DNA of 64,000 nt from Sulfuricurvum sp. (GCA_024637295.1 JAGXFL010000007.1:37526-101525), one strand, 5' to 3'; counted from the stretch's first letter, positions 1 through 10,563 are shown. The notes: generated by a model from the sequence alone, not told the origin. Program-made: numbers and translations.

Positions 1-2
1 AG

Positions 3-110
3 GATCAGGCTGGATTGGACGCCTATGCACCACACAGTGCCCATCAGGCAGTCGTGAGTGTCATCAAAGAGGTAACAACGCTTTCGAAAGTGGTGGATTA
101 CATCATCTAA
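3..110 (+). CDS. C-terminal fragment of an unidentified protein (…DQAGLDAYAPHSAHQAVVSVIKEVTTLSKVVDYII*)
   Basis: Open frame from the window edge to TAA at 108-110; overlaps the convergent ABC-F stop by 4 nt. Confidence 0.5.
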   Translation, partial: DQAGLDAYAPHSAHQAVVSVIKEVTTLSKVVDYII

Positions 111-2062
111 GCATTTTTAAGCGCTTCGATCTGCTCTGCTTTCTCTTCGATAGTAAGCAGCTCATCCACCTTTTTTTCGTAAAGGGCTTTAGTTGTCTCA
201 AGCTCCTGTGCTAGGACGCTGATCCCTTTTTTCTCATAACATTTTGGATCGGCCAGACAGGCGTTGATCTCGTCGATCTGTTTTTCGAGTGCATCGATTT
301 CCAGAGGAAGTTTTTCCAGTGCTTTTTGTTCGTTAAAGGTGAGTTTGAAGACTTTTGGTTTCTCATTTAAAACGGTGACCGCAGGGGAAGATTTTGTAAA
401 CTCTGCTTCCATCGCGTCCATCTCATTGAACTCTTTTTCATCTTCGAGATATTCGCTATAGGGTTTGAAACTTTCTTCGATCGTTCCATCCCCTTTGAAT
501 ATAAAGAGCTTTTTGGCGATCTTATCCACAAAATAACGGTCATGGCTTACCAAGATGACGGCACCTTGAAAGTTTTGGAGTTTCTCTTCGAGGATATTGA
601 TGGTAGGGATGTCGAGATCATTAGTCGGTTCATCGAGGATGAGACAGTCCACTTTTTTGGTAAACAGTAATGCTAACGCGACACGGTTTTTTTCACCGCC
701 GCTGAGTGTTCCTACTTTTTTATCCAAAAACTCTCTGGGAAAAAGGAAGTTTTTGAGATAGCCGTAGACATGGTAATCGGTCCCCTGGGCATCGACGCGA
801 TCACCGCCATGTGGACAGAAGGTCTCGATGAGATTGAGGTTGTCATCGAGCATCTCGCGGTGCTGATCAAAATAGCCGATGGAAAGCTCTCCCATCTTGA
901 TGATACCGCTGGTGGGTTTTAGACGTCCTAACAGTGCTTTTAACAGCGTCGACTTACCGCTTCCGTTGGGTCCTACTACCGCAATGACATCTTTTTGCAA
1001 AATGCGGGTAGTGAAGTCTTTGATGAGGACTTTATCACCCAGAGTCAGCCCTAGATGTTCCACTTCGAATAGCATCTTTTGGCGGTTTATCCCCTCACCG
1101 CGGTTGAAGTGTTTGGCTTCACGTTCGAGTTCGAGTTTCATCTTGCGGATTTTACTGGGGTTGTTTTTGGCATCTTCTCGCAGTTGTAGTACTCGTTGTT
1201 TGCGTCCTTCATTACGTTTTAGACGTGCTTTTACACCGCGTGAAAGCCACTCGTTTTCGGTTTTGAGCAGTTTTAGCATATTATCATGCTGTTGTGCCAT
1301 GGTTCGCAGCAACTCTTGCTTTTGCTCCAGATAGTTGCTGTAGCCGCCGCTAAACTCTCGTAGAGAGCAATCTTCGACTTCGATGGTCTTCGTAGCGATC
1401 TGATCGATGAAGTAACGGTCATGGGAGATAAACAGCAGGGTAAAGCGCTCTTTTAGTATAAGCTCTTCGAGAAACTCGACCATGTAGACATCGAGATGAT
1501 TGGTAGGCTCATCCAGCAGGAGTATATCGGGTTTGAGTAACAGCAAAGATGCCAGAGCAACACGGCGCTGTTCGCCACCGCTGAGGAGATCGACTTTTTT
1601 GGATTCATACTCTTTGAGCATGAAGTGGTGCATGATCCGCTCGATCTTGTCGTCCAAATTCCACGCATTGTGATGATCCAAATAACTGGTGATACGGGAT
1701 TGCTCATCCAAAAGTGCTGCATTGTCGTATTGGGTTGCTAGAAGTGTGGATATCTCGTCAAAACGGATTTTTGAGGTACGTAGTTCTCCCAAACCTGCTT
1801 CGACTGCTTCGCGTACGGTATGACTAGGATCGAACTTCGGGACTTGTGAGAGCATCTTGATCTCGATACCTTGTCGGGTGATGCGCTCTCCGCCATCGGC
1901 ATCCAGAGAGTTGTTGACCAGTTTCATCAGAGTTGATTTTCCACTGCCGTTTTTACCGACGATGACAACACGTTCACCCTCGTCGATGTGAAAATTGATA
2001 TTTTCTAAGATTTTTTGCGCTTCGTAGTGTTTGCTGACGTTGAGTAGGTCGACTAATGCCAT
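107..2062 (-). CDS. ABC-F family ATPase (Uup-like), duplicated ABC domains
   Basis: Two Walker A (GKNGSGKST, GPNGSGKST), two LSGGE signatures and two DEPTN(H/D)LD motifs; no TM segments. Confidence 0.93.
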   Translation of the reverse strand: MALVDLLNVSKHYEAQKILENINFHIDEGERVVIVGKNGSGKSTLMKLVNNSLDADGGERITRQGIEIKMLSQVPKFDPSHTVREAVEAGLGELRTSKIRFDEISTLLATQYDNAALLDEQSRITSYLDHHNAWNLDDKIERIMHHFMLKEYESKKVDLLSGGEQRRVALASLLLLKPDILLLDEPTNHLDVYMVEFLEELILKERFTLLFISHDRYFIDQIATKTIEVEDCSLREFSGGYSNYLEQKQELLRTMAQQHDNMLKLLKTENEWLSRGVKARLKRNEGRKQRVLQLREDAKNNPSKIRKMKLELEREAKHFNRGEGINRQKMLFEVEHLGLTLGDKVLIKDFTTRILQKDVIAVVGPNGSGKSTLLKALLGRLKPTSGIIKMGELSIGYFDQHREMLDDNLNLIETFCPHGGDRVDAQGTDYHVYGYLKNFLFPREFLDKKVGTLSGGEKNRVALALLFTKKVDCLILDEPTNDLDIPTINILEEKLQNFQGAVILVSHDRYFVDKIAKKLFIFKGDGTIEESFKPYSEYLEDEKEFNEMDAMEAEFTKSSPAVTVLNEKPKVFKLTFNEQKALEKLPLEIDALEKQIDEINACLADPKCYEKKGISVLAQELETTKALYEKKVDELLTIEEKAEQIEALKNA

Positions 2063-2065
2063 GGG

Positions 2066-2398
2066 TTATTCCGTTGGTTGTGAGATGGTAAAACAGGCAT
2101 TGCGTGATAGGTACCATGTCGCGATGGCATAATCGGTATATTCGTATTCACGTTGGGATACAGGGATAGAGTCATTACGCAGTTTGGAACGCAGTATCCC
2201 AAAGAGGATATAGCCTAGTAATAGGGTACCAATAGCGATAAACCAATCACTCATCCACCACACTAACAGGGCTAAGAGATAATTGCCAAAACTTAGACTC
2301 CATCCCAGCAGACGCGCCATAAAACGGCATTTACGGGTGGGAAGCGTAGGAGTTGTATCGATGTGGAAAGTAAAGGGCTCGCTGTTCATGGACGCCAT
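2066..2398 (-). CDS. Small hypothetical inner-membrane protein
   Basis: 110 aa ORF with two hydrophobic segments, 3 nt upstream of the ABC-F gene. Confidence 0.6.
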   Translation of the reverse strand: MASMNSEPFTFHIDTTPTLPTRKCRFMARLLGWSLSFGNYLLALLVWWMSDWFIAIGTLLLGYILFGILRSKLRNDSIPVSQREYEYTDYAIATWYLSRNACFTISQPTE

Positions 2399-2431
2399 TA
2401 TAGCTTAGGTGAGCTTTACTGCATTGTGGTA

Positions 2432-4663
2432 TCAGGTATTTAGCCATTTAGCCAGCACATTTTGCAATACCGCTTTCTCGATCGGTTTGGCAATGTGGTC
2501 ATTCATCCCTGCTTGGATCGCTAACTTCAAATCGTCTTGCAGTACCGCTGCACTCAGTGCGATGATGGGGATTGTTGCTTTTCCTGGCAGTTTGCGTATC
2601 TCTTTTGTGGCTTCAAGCCCATCCATCACCGGCATTTGCAAGTCCATCAAAATCGCATCAAACTCTTCGTGCTGGACACACTCTACGGCCTCTTGGCCAT
2701 TGTTGGCGATTGTATAGGTAATGCCCATTTGCTTAAGGCGTTCTGTGGCTACAAGCTGGTTAAGTTCATTATCTTCGACGAGTAGAAGGTGCAGGGGTTT
2801 GTGGTTTGGGAGTGGTGGATGTGTGAGGTCTTGAGTTGATTCACTCATAAACGTCGGTGCAGGATGCAACACTATTGTAAAGGTAAACGTACTTCCCTTT
2901 CCAGAGACACTGTGCACTGTTATTTCTCCTCCCATGAGGTCTACGAGTTCTTTGGTAATCATGAGCCCCAATCCAGAACCGCCGTATTTGCGTGTGAATG
3001 AGGTATCGACTTGGGAGAAGGGCTGGAAGAGGAGCGCTTGATCCTCATCACTTATCCCGATGCCACTGTCGCTGATGGTAAAGGTGAGCTTCTCCTGATC
3101 TTCCTGTGGCGTTGAAGTGATCGAGATACGCACGAACCCTTTTTCGGTGAATTTCAGTGCATTTACCGCTAAGTTGCTCAAAATCTGCTGCAAGCGTAAT
3201 GGATCTCCCAAGAGCATACGCGGAACATTATCGTCGATATATGTTTCAAAGCTGAGCTGTTTTCTTTCGGCTTTATAGGAAAGCATTGCATGTAGATTAT
3301 TCATGATATCGTCTAAATTGAAGGTAATTACTTCAAGTAACAGTTTATGTGCTTCGATTTTTGAGTAATCCAAAATATTATTAAGAACACTCAAAAGTGC
3401 TTTGGAAGCAATGTCGGATTTTTCGAGATATTCACGTTGCAGTGGATTCAACTGGGTTTGAAGTAGCAGTTCGGTCAAACCGATGACACCGTTGAGCGGG
3501 GTGCGGATCTCGTGGGACATATTGGCTAAAAAGTCACTTTTTGATTTATTGGCACGTTCAGCGGCTTCTTTTGCCATGATGCGTGACTCTTCCAGGGTTT
3601 TATTGGCCGTAACGTCCTGAGTTATCCCAACGACTCCCAGTACAGATCCATCTTTTCCGTATTTGATTCTAGCAGCACAATAGATGTATTTGATACCGCT
3701 GGGAACCACGATACGATAAGTTACTTCAAGAGGCTGTAATTTTTTGACAGATGTGAGTAACAGTTCTACCGTTTTTTCTACATCATCAAGGTGGCATCGT
3801 GATGTCCACTCTTCAAAAGCCAACTGTACATCCACAAGATCCAATGACATCTCGAATATCTCAAGTACTTTAAGATCGGCAGAGAAGGTATGTGTTGCAA
3901 GATTATAAAACCAAATCCCAATTCCTGCGGCTTGAGTTGCTAGTTGAAGCTGATTAGCAGTCTGAGATAATTGAAGGTTTTTTTCCTTCAGACTCTCTTG
4001 AAGCAAGATCTCTTCGGTGATGTTATGAACGGTACCACGTGACTGTATGGGTTGTCCATCGGGAGCGTACATAGTCTCTCCCTGTTCACTAACATACTTG
4101 ACACGACCATCCACCATGAGAAGCCGATGTACATAGTTGTAGGATGTATGGTGTTCAACGGAATATTGATATGCTTCATCGACTTTTGCTCGGTCTTCAG
4201 GATGAATGGCGTTTAAAAACCCTTCATACGTTGGTATATGTTGTTCTTTTTCTAATTCAAACAGCTCATAGATTTCATCAGACCATTCCAGTTCTCCTGT
4301 TCGCAAGTTGAGATTCCAGCTGCCGAGTTTTGCGATTTGTTGCGCTTCGTTTAGATGTTGAGTGGCAATGTATATTTTTTTCATAGACAGTGTATTGTCT
4401 TCATAAAGTTCATTGAGCTTTTGGTTTTTGGTTTCCAAAAGGGTACGTTTATGATCAAAGGATAGAAGCGTTATCAACAACAGCAGATTAAAAAACGTTC
4501 CACCTACCAAAACATAGGGAGCAACATCGAGATGGTTTTTAAACAATGAGTAGGAAAGGGCTAGGGTTAGTAGCATAGAGAGGGTAAAAAGAATCCATAT
4601 AAAGGATTTATTCATCATATTTAAGAAAATACAATTACCATTAAACGGGTTCATTTTTAACAC
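2432..4663 (-). CDS. Hybrid sensor histidine kinase/response regulator (2 TM, 2 PAS, HisKA, HATPase, REC)
   Basis: HEIRTPLNG H-box, GGSGLGL G-box, REC with LLVEDNELNQ and DAILMDLQMPVMDG. Confidence 0.92.
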   Translation of the reverse strand: MLKMNPFNGNCIFLNMMNKSFIWILFTLSMLLTLALSYSLFKNHLDVAPYVLVGGTFFNLLLLITLLSFDHKRTLLETKNQKLNELYEDNTLSMKKIYIATQHLNEAQQIAKLGSWNLNLRTGELEWSDEIYELFELEKEQHIPTYEGFLNAIHPEDRAKVDEAYQYSVEHHTSYNYVHRLLMVDGRVKYVSEQGETMYAPDGQPIQSRGTVHNITEEILLQESLKEKNLQLSQTANQLQLATQAAGIGIWFYNLATHTFSADLKVLEIFEMSLDLVDVQLAFEEWTSRCHLDDVEKTVELLLTSVKKLQPLEVTYRIVVPSGIKYIYCAARIKYGKDGSVLGVVGITQDVTANKTLEESRIMAKEAAERANKSKSDFLANMSHEIRTPLNGVIGLTELLLQTQLNPLQREYLEKSDIASKALLSVLNNILDYSKIEAHKLLLEVITFNLDDIMNNLHAMLSYKAERKQLSFETYIDDNVPRMLLGDPLRLQQILSNLAVNALKFTEKGFVRISITSTPQEDQEKLTFTISDSGIGISDEDQALLFQPFSQVDTSFTRKYGGSGLGLMITKELVDLMGGEITVHSVSGKGSTFTFTIVLHPAPTFMSESTQDLTHPPLPNHKPLHLLLVEDNELNQLVATERLKQMGITYTIANNGQEAVECVQHEEFDAILMDLQMPVMDGLEATKEIRKLPGKATIPIIALSAAVLQDDLKLAIQAGMNDHIAKPIEKAVLQNVLAKWLNT

Positions 4664-4672
4664 GGTATCTCC

Positions 4673-6004
4673 TTAAAAAAATTCGAATCCATCTCCATCA
4701 TCCAAATTGATCTCTTCGGGCGGTGAGAGGAAGGATTGAACCATCTGTATGTTAGAAATAATCGATGCATCCATGAAATGAACAGAAGGGGCACCTTCAT
4801 AGAAGACGCTTCGAAACCATATGATTAGATCATTATTGAAACTTTTACACAGTGCGGACATTTGTGATGCCATCTCGATAAATATTTTTTCATCTTTTTG
4901 GATAATGGAGGTTAAGTCACGAATGGCTATTCCTAATGTCTGGGTTTGGCTGTAGAGCATGAGGATGCTTGATGTACGATCAAATGCACTATTGATCTGA
5001 TCGACATCGTCACCGTTTAGTTCGTTACTTCCCATCCACATAAACTGGGTTGCAAGCTCGTTGAGTTTTAGCTCCAGCGAGGTGAGATCTTCGGACTCCA
5101 TAAAGTCAAATATTTGAAGTGTTTCAGCCTGTTTTTGATAGCTGACCTCTGTTTGTATTTGCGGTTGTGCTTGAACACTTTGGACGATCTGCTCTTCTGT
5201 AATTGTTTTTTGAACAATCGGAGTAAGAATTGGAGCATACTCTTTGGTCACTTGGAACGAGAGAATATTAGGAGATAGTTTATAGTCGGCATTATGGAGA
5301 TAATTTTCGATGAGTTGAGTGATCTTAGCTTGTGGGATGATATGGATATTGGTAATCGAGAAAAAATAGTGCTCTTCATTCTCTTCCATGATGATTTGAG
5401 GCTGCACTTTGCGCAAGAGCATCACTTGCCCTAGCTGGTACATGAAGCGGATCAGATCGCTCAAAAAGTTGGTTCGGACATTGTCTTTGATCATACTTAA
5501 CATCGATTCCCATAATTGGGCGAGATCCTCTTCGTTTTCTATGAGATAGGTAGTCTTGTAACAGAAAATCTCGTTGCAAAACGAATTGATACTTTGTTTA
5601 GCGGTTGGAGCATGTTTATCATTGTTCATCATGTTGATGTATAAATGAAGTCGACGTTTGAAGACATCAGGCTGAATCGGTTTGACAAAATAGTCTTTTG
5701 CACCGTTTCGCAGTGCTTGGATCTGGTTTTCCTCATCTCCTTGGGTTGAAACGATTACGATGATTGCATTGGGCTGTATACTGCTGATACGCTTGGTAGC
5801 TTCGATGCCGTTCATGTTGGGCATCAAGATGTCCATAAAAATCAGGTCAAACGATTCCTCTTGACACAAAGCGACCGCTTCGATTCCGTCATTGGCGGTT
5901 TGGATGTGTATCGTTTCGCCGTGTTGTTCACAGTATTGGTTGATGTAGGCTTCTAAGATCGTTTGGTTTAGGGTTTGGTCATCGACAATTAGTATATTTT
6001 TCAT
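4673..6004 (-). CDS. Response regulator: N-terminal REC plus about 310 aa unrecognised C-terminal region
   Basis: ILIVDDQTLNQ … DLIFMDILMPNMNG receiver; no known output motif seen. Confidence 0.85.
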   Translation of the reverse strand: MKNILIVDDQTLNQTILEAYINQYCEQHGETIHIQTANDGIEAVALCQEESFDLIFMDILMPNMNGIEATKRISSIQPNAIIVIVSTQGDEENQIQALRNGAKDYFVKPIQPDVFKRRLHLYINMMNNDKHAPTAKQSINSFCNEIFCYKTTYLIENEEDLAQLWESMLSMIKDNVRTNFLSDLIRFMYQLGQVMLLRKVQPQIIMEENEEHYFFSITNIHIIPQAKITQLIENYLHNADYKLSPNILSFQVTKEYAPILTPIVQKTITEEQIVQSVQAQPQIQTEVSYQKQAETLQIFDFMESEDLTSLELKLNELATQFMWMGSNELNGDDVDQINSAFDRTSSILMLYSQTQTLGIAIRDLTSIIQKDEKIFIEMASQMSALCKSFNNDLIIWFRSVFYEGAPSVHFMDASIISNIQMVQSFLSPPEEINLDDGDGFEFF

Positions 6005-6010
6005 ATAGTA

Positions 6011-7099
6011 TTAATCCTGATATTGAGTATGTATGGTATGAACTTCATCTAAATGATCGGTAAAAAGATCGATCAACACAGGATCGAAATGTGTGCCGGA
6101 ATTTTGGTGCAAAAAAGCGATTGCATCATCAAAGGACCATGCTTTTTTGTAGGGGCGTACAGAGGTGAGGGCATCAAAAACATCGGCAATAGCGACGATA
6201 CGTCCGTACAGAGGGATCTGTTCGCCTATAAGACCATGGGGATAACCGCTCCCATCGTACTTTTCATGATGGCTGGCTGCGATAATGTGCCCGGCTTGAA
6301 GATAGGGACTTGTGGAATCTTGGAGGATATCCGCTCCGATGAGTGCATGCTGACGCATGATTTTCATCTCGTCTTCATCGAGTTTCCCGGGTTTTAGAAG
6401 GATATTGTCGGGGGTTCCTACCTTGCCGATATCGTGTAAAGGGGCGGCAAAGTGTAAGATGTTTTGTTCGCTTTCATCGAGGTTAAGGCATCGCGCCATG
6501 AGGACTGCATAGCCTGATACCCGTTTAATATGGTTAGCGGTTTCTTCGTCTTTGTACTCAGCTGTTCGGGAGAGGACACGTAGGGTCTCATGCTCTTTTT
6601 GTTCCAAAGTGATGTATGATTCTGTCAATTCTTCGATGGTTTTATGGAGGCTTTCGGTAGCTTTGTCTATTTGTGTACGGAGATATTTCTCTTGATCGTT
6701 TAGGCGCATTATGGCTCTACGCAGTTTGATGAAATTGCGAACACGGTTTAGGAGAATAACCTTATTGACCGGCTTTTTGATGAAGTCATTGACGCCTGCC
6801 ATAAGTGCCTGTATTTGAACCGAATCTTCAGCATCACTGGCAGTGATCATGATCACAGGTGCATCAGCATCAAACCTTTTAAGAATCGTTGTGGTCTCAA
6901 TTCCGTTCATCATAGGCATCTCATAGTCGACGAGCACCATGTCAAAAGGGTGATTACGCATATACTCAACTGCGGCATGCGGATCGGTGAAATTGACAAA
7001 CGTCGCATCGACCTCTTGTAAGTAAGTCTCGATCAAGAGGAGATTCATGTCGTTGTCGTCAATGTTGACAATAATAAAGGGGGTCTTCGTACACTCCAT
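6011..7099 (-). CDS. REC-HD-GYP response regulator (predicted c-di-GMP phosphodiesterase)
   Basis: REC (DMVLVDYEMPMMNG); HDIGKVGTPDNILLKPGKL and HHEKYDGSGYPHGL HD-GYP motifs. Confidence 0.93.
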   Translation of the reverse strand: MECTKTPFIIVNIDDNDMNLLLIETYLQEVDATFVNFTDPHAAVEYMRNHPFDMVLVDYEMPMMNGIETTTILKRFDADAPVIMITASDAEDSVQIQALMAGVNDFIKKPVNKVILLNRVRNFIKLRRAIMRLNDQEKYLRTQIDKATESLHKTIEELTESYITLEQKEHETLRVLSRTAEYKDEETANHIKRVSGYAVLMARCLNLDESEQNILHFAAPLHDIGKVGTPDNILLKPGKLDEDEMKIMRQHALIGADILQDSTSPYLQAGHIIAASHHEKYDGSGYPHGLIGEQIPLYGRIVAIADVFDALTSVRPYKKAWSFDDAIAFLHQNSGTHFDPVLIDLFTDHLDEVHTIHTQYQD

Positions 7100-10000
7100 T
7101 ATGACAGCTCACTTTTCATTTGAGATAGGGTATGCAATACTTGATCTCGCAGCTCATCAAGACGAAGTTTTTGCTGATCATCGGTAAAGGAGAAGAGATC
7201 TTTTTCAAAGGCTTCGCACATGTCTCCCAATGTTTCTAGATAGAGGTTTCTTGATATTCCTTTGAGCGAATGAATCGGCATTTTGAGAGACAGTTTATCA
7301 TTGGCATGCTCATCAAGCTGGGAGAGAATGGTTTCGCAATTACTGACGTATTTTTTAAACAGTTTACACACAGTTTCTTCCGGTAACTCGATTTTAGAGG
7401 CAATAAAGGAGGTAAGCGATCTGTTTTCTGATGTGCTAATCTCAGAAGAAGTGGTCTCTTGTTTGACGATACGGGAATCGAAATATCGGCATAACAGTGC
7501 AGTAAGCTCAGATTTTCGCAGCGGTTTGATCAAATAGTCATCAAGCCCTTGAGTAAGGTAACGGGAAATATTACTGCTAACAGCATCAGCGCTTAGACCG
7601 ATGATTGGTGTGTGAACAGCACCGGTCTCTTTTTCATAGTATAAGATTTGCTGTGTTGCAGTGATTCCGTCCATATTGGGCATATTGATGTCCATGAGTA
7701 CGAGACTATAGTGCCCTTGTACAAATTTTTTAACCGCTTCATAGCCATCGTGCGCGGTTTCATGGGTAATATCAAGTTTATTGAGAAGTTCTTGAATGTA
7801 GAGCTGATTGACTTCATTATCCTCTGCTACAAGGACGTGTAACCCTTCAAATGTAAGGGATAGCGGCTTTTCTGATTTTTGCACAATATGCAGATCATCA
7901 ATCTCAAGACGATGGGCAATGGTTGACCAGCTGATCTCTTCGTTAAAATAGATGACATTATCAGCTTTTAAATCTGTAGGTAGGGAACCTTGATCAAAAG
8001 AAGAGATGATAAATATGGTTGCATGGGTAAACTGCCTTATTATCTTATGTATCTCATCTATGCTCATCATGTCCATAAACAGTATAAGGTGCATCGTCGG
8101 ATCGTCGGTGATATTTTCCAATGAGGAAGTACGAAAGACATGAGAGTCACAGCAGGCAAAACCATTTAAATAGCGCTCAACCAAGATAAAACGAGCAGAC
8201 GGTTTTGGATGGGACAAATATAAGTAGCTCGTGTGCAGCTGGCACTCATAATTTGGTTTTGAAGCGCTGTAGGTAAACTCCAGTGTTACATTGAAGATAC
8301 TCCCTCGTCCAAAAATACTTTTGAAGGACATTTTGCCGTCCATCGCCATAACCACGCGAGTCACGATGTTAAGCCCCAGCCCTGTCCCTCCGAATTCGCG
8401 GGCAATAGAATTATCAGCTTGAACGAACGGTTTAAAAATATTGTCTTTATGTTCAGGACGTACACCGATCCCTTCATCGGCTACCGTAAATCCGATCGTC
8501 ACTTTCCCTTCAGTCGTTTTGAGGCTTTTGATCCGGACAAATACTTTTTTACCGTTAGAGGTAAACTTGATCGCATTACTGATGAGATTGATGAGTACTT
8601 GTTTGAGACGTAAAAAATCGACATTGACCAATGTCGGGAGTTTTGGATCAATAAAGACCAGAAGGTCAACCCCTTTTTTATGGGCGATGGAATAAAACGG
8701 GTAGATGATGGATTCGAGTTCACCGGTGAGATTGATCAGCTCGAGGTTTAAGATTAATTGTTCACGATCGAGTTTCATCACATCCAAAATATCATTGATG
8801 ATCTGTCGCAGTGTTTCTCCGCTGTATTCAATGGTCTTGAGATATTTTTGCTGCTGTTCATTCAGCGGTGTTTCCTCTAATAATTCAGCAAAACCCAAAA
8901 TACCATTGAGGGGTGTGCGTATCTCATGACTCATCGTGGCCAAAAATCGGCTCTCCGCTTCAGAAGAGGCTTTGGCATCGCGTAATGCACGATTTAGCTG
9001 TGTAATATTTTCAAAAGAGACGAGATAGCAGATCCCTTTGGTAAAGTTGTTGTCTTGGATCTTTTCAACGTGGATCGAGAAGACATGATGGTTGAAAAAA
9101 CGGTCTTTCATCGCTACTTTGACAAGTTGGTGGCGCATATCGTACAGACGGTCCAAACAGACGATACGTTCCCCCTCTTGCATGTGAAAAAGATCCTCTG
9201 CATCTAAAAAGAGATCACTGAGATTAGTAAATCCGCATTTTTTCGGATCCAAACTCGAGATCCCCAAAAAGTCCATGAAGCCGCGATTGGACTGCAGGAC
9301 CCCTTTTGTCTTGTCTACCATACATATCAGACTGGTTTGGGCATCGAGGACGTTTTGGATACGACGGCGTTGCTCTTCGATCTCCTGCTGTCTTTCGATA
9401 AGAGGGGTGATGTCGTGGCGGATACTTATGTACTCGATGATCTCATCGTTGTCATTGATAATGGGAGAGATAGTCGAATCAACGTAGTAGCTGCTTCCGT
9501 CTTTTCGTTGGTTTTTGATGATCCCGCGAAACGTTTTTTTGGCTTTGATCGTCTCCCACATCTGTTCGAAAAATAGGGGATAAGTCTCAGGGTGGCGGAT
9601 GATATTATGAGGCTGCCCGATCAGTTCTTCTCTCGTATATCCGGTGATTTCACAAAATGAATCATTCACGTAGCTTATGATCCCTTTGGGATCGGCTTTG
9701 GAGACAATGGAACTTGAATCAATCATCGCTTTGAGCTGGTTGGAGAGGCTTTGTTCGTGATGAAGCCATTTTTTACTGATCTGATAGTCCAGATGATGGG
9801 TCAGTTTGGAAAGGAGTTTTTCATAAGCATAAGGTCTTATCAAAATGCTGTTGACCCCTATGCGGTAAAATTTGGAGGAAAAATTTGTTTCTGCCTCATT
9901 AAGGAGTAAGATGATCGGGATTTCGGATAGTTTAACGACACGGACAAAGTTGATGAGAGCGAATGCCTCTTGAGTATGTTGGGCATTGGTAAAATCCAGT

Positions 10001-10563
10001 ACGAGCAGATCGGGCAGTTCATGGGCGTGCTCATTCCATTTTTCCATGAGCCGGGAACAGCTCTCTAAAAAACAGAGTTGATAGTTACGATGCAGTACCA
10101 GCTGTTTGAACTTTTGTTGCGTAAAATCAGTACCGCCGATCATCGTGACATGATACGCATTATTGTGTCGGATGGTCTCAAAAAGACGTATAAATTCATC
10201 TGCGATAGTTTCTATGGGCTCATCTTTGGAAAAATACTCCAAAATACCCGACTCAAACAGATGTTCACGCCGCTGGGGATCGGTGTCGGATGTATAAACA
10301 ATAACACCTGCCGCATCGGGGTTAATCAGATAGTCGCGTAAGATAAACTCATTGCAGGATTCACAGATAGGATCGATGATTATAAACTCAGGGTTTTGGG
10401 AAATAACGTGTGCGATGTCATCGGAGGAAAATGCTTGTATAACAGTGTATCCAAATGTTGATAAAGCATCTGAGAGACGGTTATTAAGGTTTGTCTCTAA
10501 ATCGATAACGGCTACCTTATAGTCACGTTTAGCAGAGATACTGTTTGCATTTTCGATAGTCAT
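7099..10563 (-). CDS. Multidomain hybrid histidine kinase (two N-terminal REC-like domains, PAS, HisKA, HATPase, REC, Hpt)
   Basis: HEIRTPLNG, GGTGLGLNI, REC (SLVLMDINMPNMDG), Hpt-like HSLKGISRNL. Confidence 0.9.
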   Translation of the reverse strand: MTIENANSISAKRDYKVAVIDLETNLNNRLSDALSTFGYTVIQAFSSDDIAHVISQNPEFIIIDPICESCNEFILRDYLINPDAAGVIVYTSDTDPQRREHLFESGILEYFSKDEPIETIADEFIRLFETIRHNNAYHVTMIGGTDFTQQKFKQLVLHRNYQLCFLESCSRLMEKWNEHAHELPDLLVLDFTNAQHTQEAFALINFVRVVKLSEIPIILLLNEAETNFSSKFYRIGVNSILIRPYAYEKLLSKLTHHLDYQISKKWLHHEQSLSNQLKAMIDSSSIVSKADPKGIISYVNDSFCEITGYTREELIGQPHNIIRHPETYPLFFEQMWETIKAKKTFRGIIKNQRKDGSSYYVDSTISPIINDNDEIIEYISIRHDITPLIERQQEIEEQRRRIQNVLDAQTSLICMVDKTKGVLQSNRGFMDFLGISSLDPKKCGFTNLSDLFLDAEDLFHMQEGERIVCLDRLYDMRHQLVKVAMKDRFFNHHVFSIHVEKIQDNNFTKGICYLVSFENITQLNRALRDAKASSEAESRFLATMSHEIRTPLNGILGFAELLEETPLNEQQQKYLKTIEYSGETLRQIINDILDVMKLDREQLILNLELINLTGELESIIYPFYSIAHKKGVDLLVFIDPKLPTLVNVDFLRLKQVLINLISNAIKFTSNGKKVFVRIKSLKTTEGKVTIGFTVADEGIGVRPEHKDNIFKPFVQADNSIAREFGGTGLGLNIVTRVVMAMDGKMSFKSIFGRGSIFNVTLEFTYSASKPNYECQLHTSYLYLSHPKPSARFILVERYLNGFACCDSHVFRTSSLENITDDPTMHLILFMDMMSIDEIHKIIRQFTHATIFIISSFDQGSLPTDLKADNVIYFNEEISWSTIAHRLEIDDLHIVQKSEKPLSLTFEGLHVLVAEDNEVNQLYIQELLNKLDITHETAHDGYEAVKKFVQGHYSLVLMDINMPNMDGITATQQILYYEKETGAVHTPIIGLSADAVSSNISRYLTQGLDDYLIKPLRKSELTALLCRYFDSRIVKQETTSSEISTSENRSLTSFIASKIELPEETVCKLFKKYVSNCETILSQLDEHANDKLSLKMPIHSLKGISRNLYLETLGDMCEAFEKDLFSFTDDQQKLRLDELRDQVLHTLSQMKSELS

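Noticed and set aside
264-1334. ORFs on the + strand opposite the ABC-F gene (264..461, 879..1334)
   Set aside because: Antisense shadow ORFs with low-complexity Ser/Arg/Phe-rich products, inside a strongly supported coding gene.
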